60,759 bases of DNA from an uncultured Phascolarctobacterium sp. (GTDB lineage Bacteria > Bacillota > Negativicutes > Acidaminococcales > Acidaminococcaceae). The notes beneath the pieces are model-generated. The model searched no databases, was not told the origin of the DNA, and saw only the letters and a list, made by a program, of their open reading frames with translations. Both the position numbers and the translations under genes were made by a program. The stretch covers positions 1-60,759 of the forward strand of contig NZ_CAJMEH010000004.1 of the NCBI RefSeq assembly GCF_905212365.1, read 5' to 3'. Shown here piece after piece: positions 1-7,798 of the stretch. Position 1 is the stretch's first letter; each line of letters begins with the position of its first letter.

Positions 1-358
1 CCGTCGGCGCTGCCACGATACGGCCCATGGCCGCGTTGCATTCGCCCACCGCCGTAGCGTAAATCACGGCGTCCAGCGCTTTATCTCCCAAAAGGCGGAC
101 AAGCTGCTGCCCGGCAGCCGCCTGAGCCAATTTTTTCGCGTCGCCGCCCGTCAGGCCGCTGTGCGAGCGCACGCCGGTCAAGCCATGCTCCACCGATTTT
201 TCCATAACTTTAAGCATGGCTTTCATCTGCTCCAGCAAGTCTTCTTGGCTGCATTCCAGCTCGCGCATATTATAATCCAACAAAAATTCATCCAAAGGCT
301 GCTGCCAACCGGCGGCTTCATCAATCCAACCGTTTAACGAAAGCATTTCTTTTTTCAT
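1..358 (-). CDS. sdaAA: L-serine dehydratase, iron-sulfur type, alpha subunit (N-terminal part)
   Basis: Only the first 119 or so codons lie in the window; the gene runs off the left edge. The reading frame opens MKKEMLSLNG and contains the SGLTGGDA and VGECNAAMGRIVAAPT stretches, which are typical of the alpha chain of the two-subunit [4Fe-4S] L-serine ammonia-lyase (serine to pyruvate plus ammonia). It starts 10 bp after the sdaAB stop, so it is the last visible gene of a four-gene minus-strand operon. The cluster cysteines lie beyond the edge and cannot be checked. Confidence 0.9.
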   Translation of the reverse strand, partial: MKKEMLSLNGWIDEAAGWQQPLDEFLLDYNMRELECSQEDLLEQMKAMLKVMEKSVEHGLTGVRSHSGLTGGDAKKLAQAAAGQQLVRLLGDKALDAVIYATAVGECNAAMGRIVAAPT

Positions 359-368
359 CGCAAGCTCC

Positions 369-1034
369 TTACAAAACACTGCCGATAAAGCGCACTGATT
401 CAATCTGCTGCAAAGCGCCGATAAGATTGATAATTCCCTGCGGCACAGCCTGGTCGCATTCAATAACCATGGAGGCCATACCGCCCTTATTGCTGCGGAA
501 AACGCGCATCGTCGCGATATTCACTCCGGCATTAGCCAGCGTGCTCGTCACCAGCGCAATCACGCCGCGTGCGTCCACATGCACGGTTAAAATGGCCGGC
601 AGCCTGCCTGTGAGCTCCACGGGAAAGCCGTCGATTTCCGTTACCTTGACCTGCCCTCCGCCAACGGAAGAACCGATAATTTCACAGTAGCTGCCGCCGG
701 CAGAGGTCAGCTTAAACAGCACCGTATTAGGATGGGCCTTATTGCCCAAATCTATTTTATGGTAAGAATAAGCAAGCCCTGCATCCGCAGCATATTCTGC
801 TGCCTGGGGAATGCGCTCGTCGTCGGGCAGCCATCCCATTAAGCCTGCCAGCAGCGCCATGTCCGTGCCGTGCCCCTGATAGGTTTCGGCAAAGGAGCCG
901 TGCAAGTGAATTTCCGCCTTTACCGGCCGAGCTCCTAAAATGCTGGAGGCCAAAAGCCCCAAGCGCACAGCTCCGGCCGTATGCGAGCTGGACGGCCCAA
1001 TCATCACCGGGCCGATAACGTCAATAATATTCAT
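369..1034 (-). CDS. sdaAB: L-serine dehydratase, iron-sulfur type, beta subunit
   Basis: This is the beta chain of the oxygen-sensitive two-subunit serine dehydratase, about 221 aa. The N terminus has the family signature IGPSSSHTAGAVRLG, and the last 70 or so residues (from about LTVHVDARGVIALV) look like an ACT small-molecule binding domain. A TTG two codons upstream is possible, but the ATG at 1034 has GGGTGA six bases before it and is preferred. It lies 13 bp downstream of the HutP-family gene (7 bp if the TTG is used) and just before sdaAA, so the two subunits are probably made together. Confidence 0.92.
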   Translation of the reverse strand: MNIIDVIGPVMIGPSSSHTAGAVRLGLLASSILGARPVKAEIHLHGSFAETYQGHGTDMALLAGLMGWLPDDERIPQAAEYAADAGLAYSYHKIDLGNKAHPNTVLFKLTSAGGSYCEIIGSSVGGGQVKVTEIDGFPVELTGRLPAILTVHVDARGVIALVTSTLANAGVNIATMRVFRSNKGGMASMVIECDQAVPQGIINLIGALQQIESVRFIGSVL

Positions 1035-1047
1035 GGTCAATCACCCT

Positions 1048-1488
1048 TTATTCATCGCTGGCCAGGGAACGGTGAGCCAGCCCCACGCACATTTCGTTAA
1101 GATTGAGTACGCCCACGCCCATGTACAGCGCCACGCATAAATGCTCGCCGCAGCGGGCCAAGCCAATCTTGCCGCCCACATTAAAGCCCACGGCCTTATT
1201 CTTCACCTGCTCCAGCGCCTCGTGCGCCGCCCCGGCCACCGCGCCTGCGCCCACATGAGTTTCCGTCACCAGCCCCTGGCGCTGAGCGGCAACTACGGCG
1301 CGCTCGATAATCTTGACGATGGAGGGAATGAACTCGCCGCCAAAATCCACGGCCGTCGCGCGGATGCCCGAAGCCGCCAGCCTTTCCTTAACGCGCATTT
1401 CCTCCTGCCGGTTTTCCGTCAGGGCGATGCGCAGAGCGGCGCGGCCTATTTCGATACTGTTCAAAGAGTTTTTGCCATTTTCGTGCAT
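1048..1488 (-). CDS. hutP: HutP family regulatory protein
   Basis: The 146-aa protein resembles HutP, the RNA-binding antiterminator that in Bacillus subtilis controls histidine utilisation in response to L-histidine and Mg2+. The matching parts are the central ETHVGAGAVAGAAHEAL segment, the glycine-rich FNVGGKIGLARCGEHLCVAL core and the C-terminal LNLNEMCVGLAHR. Known HutP places its metal and histidine ligands in the histidine-bearing central segment. Here the gene lies in a serine operon, 4 bp after the symporter and 7-13 bp before sdaAB, with no hut gene in view. Regulation of serine catabolism, perhaps with serine as ligand, is an inference. Family assignment rests on sequence memory only. 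Confidence 0.72.
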   Translation of the reverse strand: MHENGKNSLNSIEIGRAALRIALTENRQEEMRVKERLAASGIRATAVDFGGEFIPSIVKIIERAVVAAQRQGLVTETHVGAGAVAGAAHEALEQVKNKAVGFNVGGKIGLARCGEHLCVALYMGVGVLNLNEMCVGLAHRSLASDE

Positions 1489-1492
1489 TTCA

Positions 1493-2926
1493 TCAAGCCT
1501 CTTCTGTTTTTTCTACATCCTTAATCTTATTTTTATCCACAACGGAAATCAGCAGGAAGGTGATAATGCAAATTACCCATTCAAAGTAAACTACCTCTTG
1601 GAAGAAAGGTTTAATAGCGCCCAAAACATTCCCCGGCATATACCACAGCACAATGCCCACAATGCCTACCAGCGTCGTCCAGAAGGCGCTGCTGCGGCGG
1701 CAGACTCCCGGCGCAAAAACCGTAAAGAAGAAAATGCAGGTCAGCGCCGTCGTCATGGACAGGCCGGCAATCATAGTTTTAAGAATGCCCGCGGCGTTGA
1801 AGGCAAACCACAGCGTTACCATACCTACGACAAAGATAATCATACGGTTGATTTTAACAAAGGCCGTATCGTTGATATTGGGATTGATAAAGCGTTTATA
1901 AATATCCTGAGAAAACAGCGTGCCTGCGCCCAGCAAAATTGTGCAGGCGGTGGATACGTCGGCGGCCCACAAAGCGGCCAGCGTAGCGCCGGAAGCGATG
2001 GGGTTCAGGCTCATAACTACCTTAGGCATAGCCAGCGCAGCCTTTTCCACAGGAATATCGGGGAACATAACCTTAGCGACCAAACCCAGAATCGCGCACA
2101 AAAAGCCGATGGGGAAAATCAGCAGGCCGCCCAGCAAAAAGCCGTTGCGGGCAGTTTTTTCATTGCTGGCGCCGCAGGCGATCTGCACCGGGCCCTGCGC
2201 CGTAATAGCCTGGGTAATCATAACGATGAACCAGCTTACGATAACGACGATAGGAATACCGCCCAGCGGATTCATCATCACGGTCGCGTTAGGCAGATTA
2301 GCTTCCAACGCTTCAAGCCCGCCCACATGAATCACCGCTTCGATGCAGGAATAAATGATGCCCAGATAAATCAGCGTCACGCTGACGATATTAGCCAGGC
2401 CGCTGGACCACAGGCCGCCGATCAGCGTAATGCCGATAAATACCACGGCGCTCATCAGCATACCGCTCTTAAAGGTAAAAATGTTAGGCAGCAGGGACGA
2501 CAGAATAGCGCCGCCGGCTAAATATTGCAGCGCCGTAATAACGCACATAATGATAATCAGGCCGATAGCGCTGATAACGCGGCCCTTGGTATCATAATAT
2601 TTTTCAAAGAACTCCGGAATAGTGGAAACCTTCAAAGCGCGCAGCTTGCCTGCCGCTACCAGGCCCATCACTACGGAGCCTGCCGCCCAGGCGGCGTTGT
2701 ACCAGCCTGCCGCCATACCGACGGAGAAAGCTCTTTCCGCCACGCCTACGGTAGAAGCCGCGCCGACAGCCAAGCCGGTAATGTTGACGGCAATCAAGGC
2801 GCTGCCCAGCTTGCGCCCGGCAAAGAGATATTCCGTCGAGCCCTTATCAGCCCGGCGCTTTACCCAAAAGCTGATGCCGAACAGCATCAAGATGTACAGA
2901 CAAACGATAACCAGTTGAATAGACAT
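1493..2926 (-). CDS. sodium:solute symporter (SSS family)
   Basis: A 477-aa membrane protein with about 13 hydrophobic segments. It has SSS-family features: an N terminus followed by YLFAGRKLG, then GSVVMGLVAAGKLR and TIPEFFEKYY. It would couple inward Na+ flow to uptake of an organic solute. As first gene of the operon with hutP, sdaAB and sdaAA, its substrate is probably serine or a related amino acid, but the sequence alone does not fix it. An extended -10 promoter lies at 3017-3022, and the AAAGG before the ATG at 2926 is a reasonable ribosome binding site. Confidence 0.85.
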   Translation of the reverse strand: MSIQLVIVCLYILMLFGISFWVKRRADKGSTEYLFAGRKLGSALIAVNITGLAVGAASTVGVAERAFSVGMAAGWYNAAWAAGSVVMGLVAAGKLRALKVSTIPEFFEKYYDTKGRVISAIGLIIIMCVITALQYLAGGAILSSLLPNIFTFKSGMLMSAVVFIGITLIGGLWSSGLANIVSVTLIYLGIIYSCIEAVIHVGGLEALEANLPNATVMMNPLGGIPIVVIVSWFIVMITQAITAQGPVQIACGASNEKTARNGFLLGGLLIFPIGFLCAILGLVAKVMFPDIPVEKAALAMPKVVMSLNPIASGATLAALWAADVSTACTILLGAGTLFSQDIYKRFINPNINDTAFVKINRMIIFVVGMVTLWFAFNAAGILKTMIAGLSMTTALTCIFFFTVFAPGVCRRSSAFWTTLVGIVGIVLWYMPGNVLGAIKPFFQEVVYFEWVICIITFLLISVVDKNKIKDVEKTEEA

Positions 2927-2944
2927 AAATACACTACCTTTCTT

Positions 2945-3025
2945 CCATGCTCCCTTGTATGCATAACGATAAACTGCTTACCATACTACCATGCTACGCG
3001 GGTACGATTAATTTTAATTATACCA
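2945..3025 (-). promoter_or_regulatory. promoter and repeat-bearing leader of the serine operon
   Basis: On the minus strand TGGTATAAT (TATAAT at 3017-3022) is an extended -10. The 84-nt leader down to the ATG at 2926 carries three copies of AGYATGG (2989-2995, 2981-2987, 2945-2951). The first two are 8 nt apart, giving TAGCATGG TAGTATGG. The third sits directly before the ribosome binding site. HutP proteins recognise repeated NAG triplets in RNA, so these are candidate binding sites. Confidence 0.5.
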
Positions 3026-3074
3026 ATAATCAGCCGCAATTAAAAGTATTTCTGAAAAAATCCTATTATGCGGA

Positions 3075-3389
3075 ATGTACTTCAAAAAAAGCCGAAGATA
3101 TAGTAATCCCAGTCATCAAGATATCTTTGATGCATTAGCTTGTTGTAAAAATAATTGTCCCAATGAATATGCTTCAGTAAAAAATGCTATCATTGCCATT
3201 TATAATTGTGATGACTTAGATTTATCCCAAATCAATGCCTACTTTCTAGATTATGAAGGGACTAGACGTCCTATCCAAATAATCCTTTTAGCCATAAAAT
3301 GGTTATTCATGGAACAGGACTGCGCCTACTGGAATTACTCTGGGAGAAAAATGCTTTTTGAAGGTCTTGCAAATCGTCAATTAGTATAA
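3075..3389 (+). CDS. small protein of unknown function at the edge of the restriction island
   Basis: A 104-aa, AT-rich reading frame that opens MYFKKSRRYSN and contains NAYFLDYEGTRRPIQIILL and WLFMEQDCAYWNYSGR. It ends 3 bp from the stop of the convergent methyltransferase gene, and its base composition matches the restriction-modification genes rather than the chromosome. It is therefore probably part of the imported block. I do not recognise a catalytic motif. The start has no good ribosome binding site, so it could be a 3-prime fragment of a longer gene. Confidence 0.5.
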   Translation: MYFKKSRRYSNPSHQDIFDALACCKNNCPNEYASVKNAIIAIYNCDDLDLSQINAYFLDYEGTRRPIQIILLAIKWLFMEQDCAYWNYSGRKMLFEGLANRQLV

Positions 3390-3392
3390 ATC

Positions 3393-4139
3393 TTACTTTT
3401 TAAACACAAAAAGATATTCATGAGCAATCAATAAAAAATTATACTTTATGCTATTGGTTTTCCAATACCCAGTAGCTTTACAATTGTGTTGCTCTTTAAT
3501 TATCAATTCCTTGAGCTTAAAGCCTGCATCTTCAAAAATATGCATGACCTCAAAGGACATAGGTATCATATTACCTTTTTGCCTAGTATCTCCCATTAAA
3601 ATAGCGCAAAATTTATCTTTTTTAAGAACACGGTAGCATTCATCTGCTACCGTTTTCATTTCCTCAAGAAAATTTTTGACCTTTAAACGCGATAAATCAT
3701 TTTCTATGTCTTCACTATATTTAATAATATTGGCATAAGGAGGATGCGTGCATATAAGATCAATACCTTCGTCCGGAATAAAATCTAAATGTCTTGCATC
3801 TCCTTTACGCAAATATACCTTGCCATCAGCGCCATTGAACTCAAAATTTACTTTCTCTTTGCATCTATTCAGTGCTAAATCGTTTACATCAACCCCAATG
3901 ATATTCCTATTCAGCAATTTTGCTTCAACAAGCGTCGTTCCACCACCAGCAAACTGATCAAGTACCAAATCACTTTCTTTAGAATACCTGAGCATAATAT
4001 TACGAGGAATATACGGAGACCAATTCCCGCGCCATTTTGCATCGTGAGTAGCCCAATCCCCACGCTTAGGAAACGACCAATGCGTTGTCATTTCGAGTTC
4101 AAAATCATCCGGCTCCCATTTTGTAATTTTCTTGGCCAT
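3393..4139 (-). CDS. DNA methyltransferase, N6-adenine/N4-cytosine class, of the DpnII-type system
   Basis: A 248-aa S-adenosylmethionine-dependent DNA methylase. The AdoMet-binding motif DQFAGGGTTLVEA (about residues 62-74) comes before the catalytic THPPYANI (about 132-139). The first part, with WSFPKRGDWATHDAKWRGNW, resembles a widespread group of restriction-associated methylases. Its ATG shares a base with the TAA of the endonuclease gene (TAATG), so the two are translationally coupled. In the pneumococcal DpnII system the second methylase (DpnA) also methylates single-stranded DNA. This protein has a different motif order, so it may be a functional replacement or recognise another site. 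Confidence 0.8.
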   Translation of the reverse strand: MAKKITKWEPDDFELEMTTHWSFPKRGDWATHDAKWRGNWSPYIPRNIMLRYSKESDLVLDQFAGGGTTLVEAKLLNRNIIGVDVNDLALNRCKEKVNFEFNGADGKVYLRKGDARHLDFIPDEGIDLICTHPPYANIIKYSEDIENDLSRLKVKNFLEEMKTVADECYRVLKKDKFCAILMGDTRQKGNMIPMSFEVMHIFEDAGFKLKELIIKEQHNCKATGYWKTNSIKYNFLLIAHEYLFVFKK

Positions 4140-5020
4140 TATTTGAAAACCTCTGCAATAATACCTTCTTCCAAATCCTTGATATTATAGATATTATCCA
4201 TTACGTCAAAGGTTTCTTCAAGATTATTACGAGCACTCATCCATCCTTTGCCGTCAGTAAACCACACAAAAGTAAAGCCTTCAATAGTATCAGTTTCAAG
4301 AGCAAGCGTTTTGTAGCTTCTTGCAGTTTCATTAAGCTTACTTCCGCTACTGCCATAAAAATTAGTTTCAATTCCATAAATCATATTTGAAGTTTTAACA
4401 ACAAAATCAAAACGTTTTTCCATCTTACCTTGATTAGAAATAGCTGAAAGATCAATCCCCCATTTCTCTGTAATTTGATGGATATACATTTCCTTAAAAT
4501 AATCGCGCTCTTTAGTAAATCCTGCTTTTTTTATAAAACTCTCTACTAAATTTTCCATTAAATGTCCGCCACGATTTTTACGTCCATTAGAATCCAAGCC
4601 TGTTTCAACACCAGTTGCATAATCAACCAGATTATTGATAATGTGCTTTTCTAATAAATCAAATAAACCTGTGTGTTGCATAAAATAAGAGTATTGTTCA
4701 GGTAGCACCCTTATGTCAATAATATCTTTTCTAAAGCCAAACTTATACAGACACCCGCCGTTTTCATCCTGACAATAAATTTCATTTGCTCTGACTGCCA
4801 GCAATAACGGTATACATTTTAAAACCTCAGGATATTTCTCAATTAATGTCTCAAAATCTTTCTTAATATTTTTAGAGCCTATGAGAGAATTGAGAATGTT
4901 TAATTCAATCTTGATTTCATTCACATTATGATGTACCTTTTCAAAATCAATATAATACCCATAATCTGCGATACTATCACGAAATCCAGTCAACCAACTA
5001 CTAAAACTTCTTTTCAACAT
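4139..5020 (-). CDS. dpnB: type II restriction endonuclease, DpnII family (GATC)
   Basis: About 293 aa, close to the 288 aa of R.DpnII and colinear with it: YYIDFEKVHHNVNEIKIELN, LNSLIGSKNI, NNLVDYATGVETGLDSNGRK, then KRFDFVVKT, ETNFYGSSGSKLNETARSYK and FVWFTDGKGW. The acidic and ExN residues in the last third are where the family places its catalytic centre. R.DpnII cuts unmethylated GATC, so this enzyme should too. A TTG upstream opens the longest frame, but the ATG at 5020 has AAGGAG seven bases before it and gives the family length. It lies between the two methylase genes. Confidence 0.92.
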   Translation of the reverse strand: MLKRSFSSWLTGFRDSIADYGYYIDFEKVHHNVNEIKIELNILNSLIGSKNIKKDFETLIEKYPEVLKCIPLLLAVRANEIYCQDENGGCLYKFGFRKDIIDIRVLPEQYSYFMQHTGLFDLLEKHIINNLVDYATGVETGLDSNGRKNRGGHLMENLVESFIKKAGFTKERDYFKEMYIHQITEKWGIDLSAISNQGKMEKRFDFVVKTSNMIYGIETNFYGSSGSKLNETARSYKTLALETDTIEGFTFVWFTDGKGWMSARNNLEETFDVMDNIYNIKDLEEGIIAEVFK

Positions 5021-5103
5021 ATTAAAGCTCCTTAAATTCTTCAAATTGCCATTCCTATTTAAAATTTTTATAGTAAAATGACATCTTTTTCATTATTAAC
5101 TTA

Positions 5104-6039
5104 TCATAAAAAATTAGCTATAAGCAGTTCTCTAACTTTTCCTCTCGCTTCGCCATTACAGTTAATCATTCTATTTGCTTCAACTCTTTTAATATTATGT
5201 GAGGAGTAAATATTATCAAAAAAATCATCATCTATATTATAGTTCTTTGGATCAGAATTGCTAACAACAATCTTAGCGCCCTTTTCATTCATTTTATCAA
5301 CAAATCTTGCTAGTTTAACCTGTTCTTCATCATCAAATAAATATTCTGTATATGCGGTAAAGCTTGAAGTATCACTAAGCGGCCGATAAGGCGGATCGAA
5401 ATAAACAAAGGTCTTTTCATCAATAAAGCTTTCAGATTTTCGATAATCTCCACAAATAATATCGACGCCTTGTAAAAATTTCGACGCTGCACGCAAATTA
5501 GCTTCATCGCAAATCAAAGGATTTTTATATGATCCCATCGGAACATTAAAATATCCCTTTTTATTAACACGGAACAAGCCATTAAAACAAGTTTTATTAA
5601 GGAAAATCATAAGTGCGGCTTTTTCACTATTGATATTACTATCGCCGTTTACTTTTAAATCATTGAACCTCGCACGCTTCGCAAGATAATATTCCTTACG
5701 CCTAACTATATCCATCTGTATAAATTCTCTCTGCATAATTTCAAGAAAAAAAATCAAATCATCAATATTATTTTGGATAATATGATAGGTATTGATAAGT
5801 TCTGCGTTAATATCGCTGATATATACTGCTTCCAAATCATATTTATTTAAAATATCAAAAAGCACGGCCCCTCCGCCCACAAAAGGCTCAGCATACTTGG
5901 TAATCATACCGTTTTTAAAAGGGTAATACTTTTCTATTTCTGAAAGAAGTTGACTTTTACCGCCCGCCCATTTCAAAAAAGGCTTTGCTTTTTTGAAATT
6001 TTTTTGTATGTCGCGAACGTCCGCAAACATAAACTCCAT
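5104..6039 (-). CDS. dpnM: DNA adenine methylase, Dam/M.DpnII family (GATC)
   Basis: About 311 aa. AdoMet motif FLKWAGGKSQLL lies near the N terminus, followed by AEPFVGGGAVLFDIL and NKTCFNGLFRVNKKG, then the catalytic FDPPYRPLSDTSSFTAY and VVSNSDP. This order and spacing match M.DpnII, which methylates the adenine of GATC and protects the host from the partner endonuclease. The frame could open at a TTG (6063), but that codon lies at the expected transcription start. The ATG at 6039 has GGAGG seven bases before it and is chosen. It is the first gene of the island, so protection would be made first. Confidence 0.92.
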   Translation of the reverse strand: MEFMFADVRDIQKNFKKAKPFLKWAGGKSQLLSEIEKYYPFKNGMITKYAEPFVGGGAVLFDILNKYDLEAVYISDINAELINTYHIIQNNIDDLIFFLEIMQREFIQMDIVRRKEYYLAKRARFNDLKVNGDSNINSEKAALMIFLNKTCFNGLFRVNKKGYFNVPMGSYKNPLICDEANLRAASKFLQGVDIICGDYRKSESFIDEKTFVYFDPPYRPLSDTSSFTAYTEYLFDDEEQVKLARFVDKMNEKGAKIVVSNSDPKNYNIDDDFFDNIYSSHNIKRVEANRMINCNGEARGKVRELLIANFL

Positions 6040-6067
6040 GCCAGTACCTCCATTTATAATCAATAAC

Positions 6068-6096
6068 AGTATATTCTAAATCAATCTCAAAAACAA
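6068..6096 (-). promoter_or_regulatory. promoter of the restriction-modification operon
   Basis: On the minus strand, -35 TTGTTT (6091-6096) and -10 TATACT (6068-6073) are separated by 17 bp. Transcription would start near 6060, just upstream of the GGAGG that serves dpnM. I see no clear inverted repeat for a C protein. Confidence 0.7.
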
Positions 6097-6308
6097 TACC
6101 ACATAATGAATCGCCTGATAGTTTTTTCCCAATCGCTCTAATACCCTCGATTGTTTTGCTTTATACTTTTTTCCAAAAATCTCGTAAAATTTTTGCGAAA
6201 GGCGCGCCAGAAAAAGGATTTTATTTTTTTATGTCGAAATTTTTAATGTATGTTATGTCAAGCTGTATAAAAATCTCGGCCCCGCGCCGAAGCATGGAGG
6301 GAAATGAT

Positions 6309-6548
6309 ATGTATTCTTACGCACCCAGCGGCGTTTGCGCCCGTAAAATAAATTTTGAAATCGTCGACGGCAAGCTGCACAATGTAAAATTTATCGGCGG
6401 CTGCCCCGGCAATTTAGCGGCCATCGGTAAGCTTGTAGAAGGGCAGGACGCCCGCAGCGTCGCCGCAATTTTAGCGGGCAACGACTGCAACGGCCGCGGC
6501 ACCAGCTGCGCCGACCAGCTGTCCAAGGCTATTTTAGCCAATCTGTAA
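6309..6548 (+). CDS. TSCPD domain protein (TIGR03905-like, four conserved cysteines)
   Basis: A 79-aa protein with four cysteines, in GVCARKINF, GGCPGN, NDCNG and GTSCADQL, which is the pattern of the small TSCPD/TIGR03905 family. The fold is related to a metal-binding extension seen on some ribonucleotide reductases; the cysteines probably bind a metal, and the cellular role is not known to me. The frame is open upstream to 6156, but GGAGGGAAATGAT immediately before the ATG at 6309 identifies the start. It is followed 32 bp later by corA. The stretch 6100-6308 holds no other gene I can support. Confidence 0.82.
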   Translation: MYSYAPSGVCARKINFEIVDGKLHNVKFIGGCPGNLAAIGKLVEGQDARSVAAILAGNDCNGRGTSCADQLSKAILANL

Positions 6549-6580
6549 GCGCCGTTTACTACACGAAAGGAGGGAGCGCC

Positions 6581-7531
6581 ATGTACAAAATTTTAAAAAG
6601 CACCGACAATGGTTTGGACGAGCTGGAGCTGGACAATTTGGAAAAGGGCTACTGGCTCGACATAGTGGCGCCCTCTGAAGAGGAATTGCAGGAAATTGCG
6701 GCGGCCACCAAAATCCAAATGGATTTCTTAAGCGCCGCGCTGGACGAGGAAGAAAAATCCCGTATCGAAGTGGAGGACGACCAAATCCTCATTCTGGTCG
6801 ATATCCCCTTTCTGCGCAGCAATAAGGATTACGACACCCTGCCCCTGGGCATCATTATAACAGCCACGGGCATCGTTACTATTTGCCTGGAGCCTAACGG
6901 TGTCACGGCTGATTTCGGCAGTCACAACAGCCGCCTGTTCAGTACCTTTAAAAAGACTCGCTTCCTGTTCCAGATTCTGTATAAATCCGCGACCTTATAT
7001 TTGAAATACATTCGTATTATTATCCGCCGTACCGACGAATTGGAAATTCATCTGCGCCAGTCCATGGAAAATAACGAGCTGTTTAATCTTTTGGATTTGC
7101 AAAAATCCCTGACCTACTTTTCCACCTCTCTGCGCAGTAATTCCATCGTGATGGAAAGGCTGCTGCGCCTGCGCAACGCCACCCAGTCCCAGCATCTCAT
7201 CAAGGTTTATGAGGAGGACGAGGATTTGCTGGACGACGTTATCATTGAATACAAGCAGGCCGTGGAAATGGTAGAGATGTACAGCCACATTCTCAACAGC
7301 ATGATGGAAGTATTCGCCAGTATCATCAGCAATAACTTGAACCTGGTGATGAAATTTTTAGCTTCCATTACGATTCTGCTGGCCATTCCTACGTTAATAA
7401 GCAGCTTCTGGGGCATGAACGTGGCCGTTCCTTTCGAGGATACTCCTTACGGCTTCGCCATCGTCGTAGTGCTGGCCTTCGTCGTCGCTATCGGCAGCGC
7501 TTTGTGGCTGTGGAAGCGGCGTATGTTCTGA
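6581..7531 (+). CDS. corA: CorA family magnesium/divalent cation transporter
   Basis: 316 aa: a large cytoplasmic N-terminal domain, a long helix rich in charged residues, and two C-terminal membrane helices. The first helix ends in the family signature GMN (FWGMNVAVPF), which forms the mouth of the CorA pore, and the protein ends in a short basic tail (LWKRRMF). Members form pentamers that admit Mg2+ (also Co2+ or Ni2+). AAAGGAGGGAGCGCC before the ATG is a strong ribosome binding site. Confidence 0.93.
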   Translation: MYKILKSTDNGLDELELDNLEKGYWLDIVAPSEEELQEIAAATKIQMDFLSAALDEEEKSRIEVEDDQILILVDIPFLRSNKDYDTLPLGIIITATGIVTICLEPNGVTADFGSHNSRLFSTFKKTRFLFQILYKSATLYLKYIRIIIRRTDELEIHLRQSMENNELFNLLDLQKSLTYFSTSLRSNSIVMERLLRLRNATQSQHLIKVYEEDEDLLDDVIIEYKQAVEMVEMYSHILNSMMEVFASIISNNLNLVMKFLASITILLAIPTLISSFWGMNVAVPFEDTPYGFAIVVVLAFVVAIGSALWLWKRRMF

Positions 7532-7555
7532 CGCACTCTGCAAGAAGGAGAGCTT

Positions 7556-7786
7556 ATGTCTAAAGTAATTGCTGAAAAGCTGTTGGCTGGAATTATTTTC
7601 GGCGACAGCGACAATAACGAATATATTTATCTGCCGGGCGGCGAGGTTGGCTCGGAACGGCCCCTTTGCGTATTGGAGCGCAGCGGCGGCCGGAACGACC
7701 TGCCCTTGGACGAAGCCGCCTATATGGTGCAGCATCTGACGCTCAAGCCATGCAGCCACCCTTTGCTGGGCAAGCGTTCATATTAA
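7556..7786 (+). CDS. small conserved-looking protein of unknown function
   Basis: A 76-aa frame with a clear ribosome binding site (AAGGAGAGCTT before the ATG), 24 bp after corA and 12 bp before the HerA-like gene, so it is very likely translated as part of this operon. It has no signal peptide, membrane segment or motif that I recognise. The sequence is acidic in the middle (FGDSDNNEYIYLPGGEVG) and ends with a basic HPLLGKRSY. Confidence 0.6.
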   Translation: MSKVIAEKLLAGIIFGDSDNNEYIYLPGGEVGSERPLCVLERSGGRNDLPLDEAAYMVQHLTLKPCSHPLLGKRSY

Positions 7787-7798
7787 GGAGGAAAGCTT

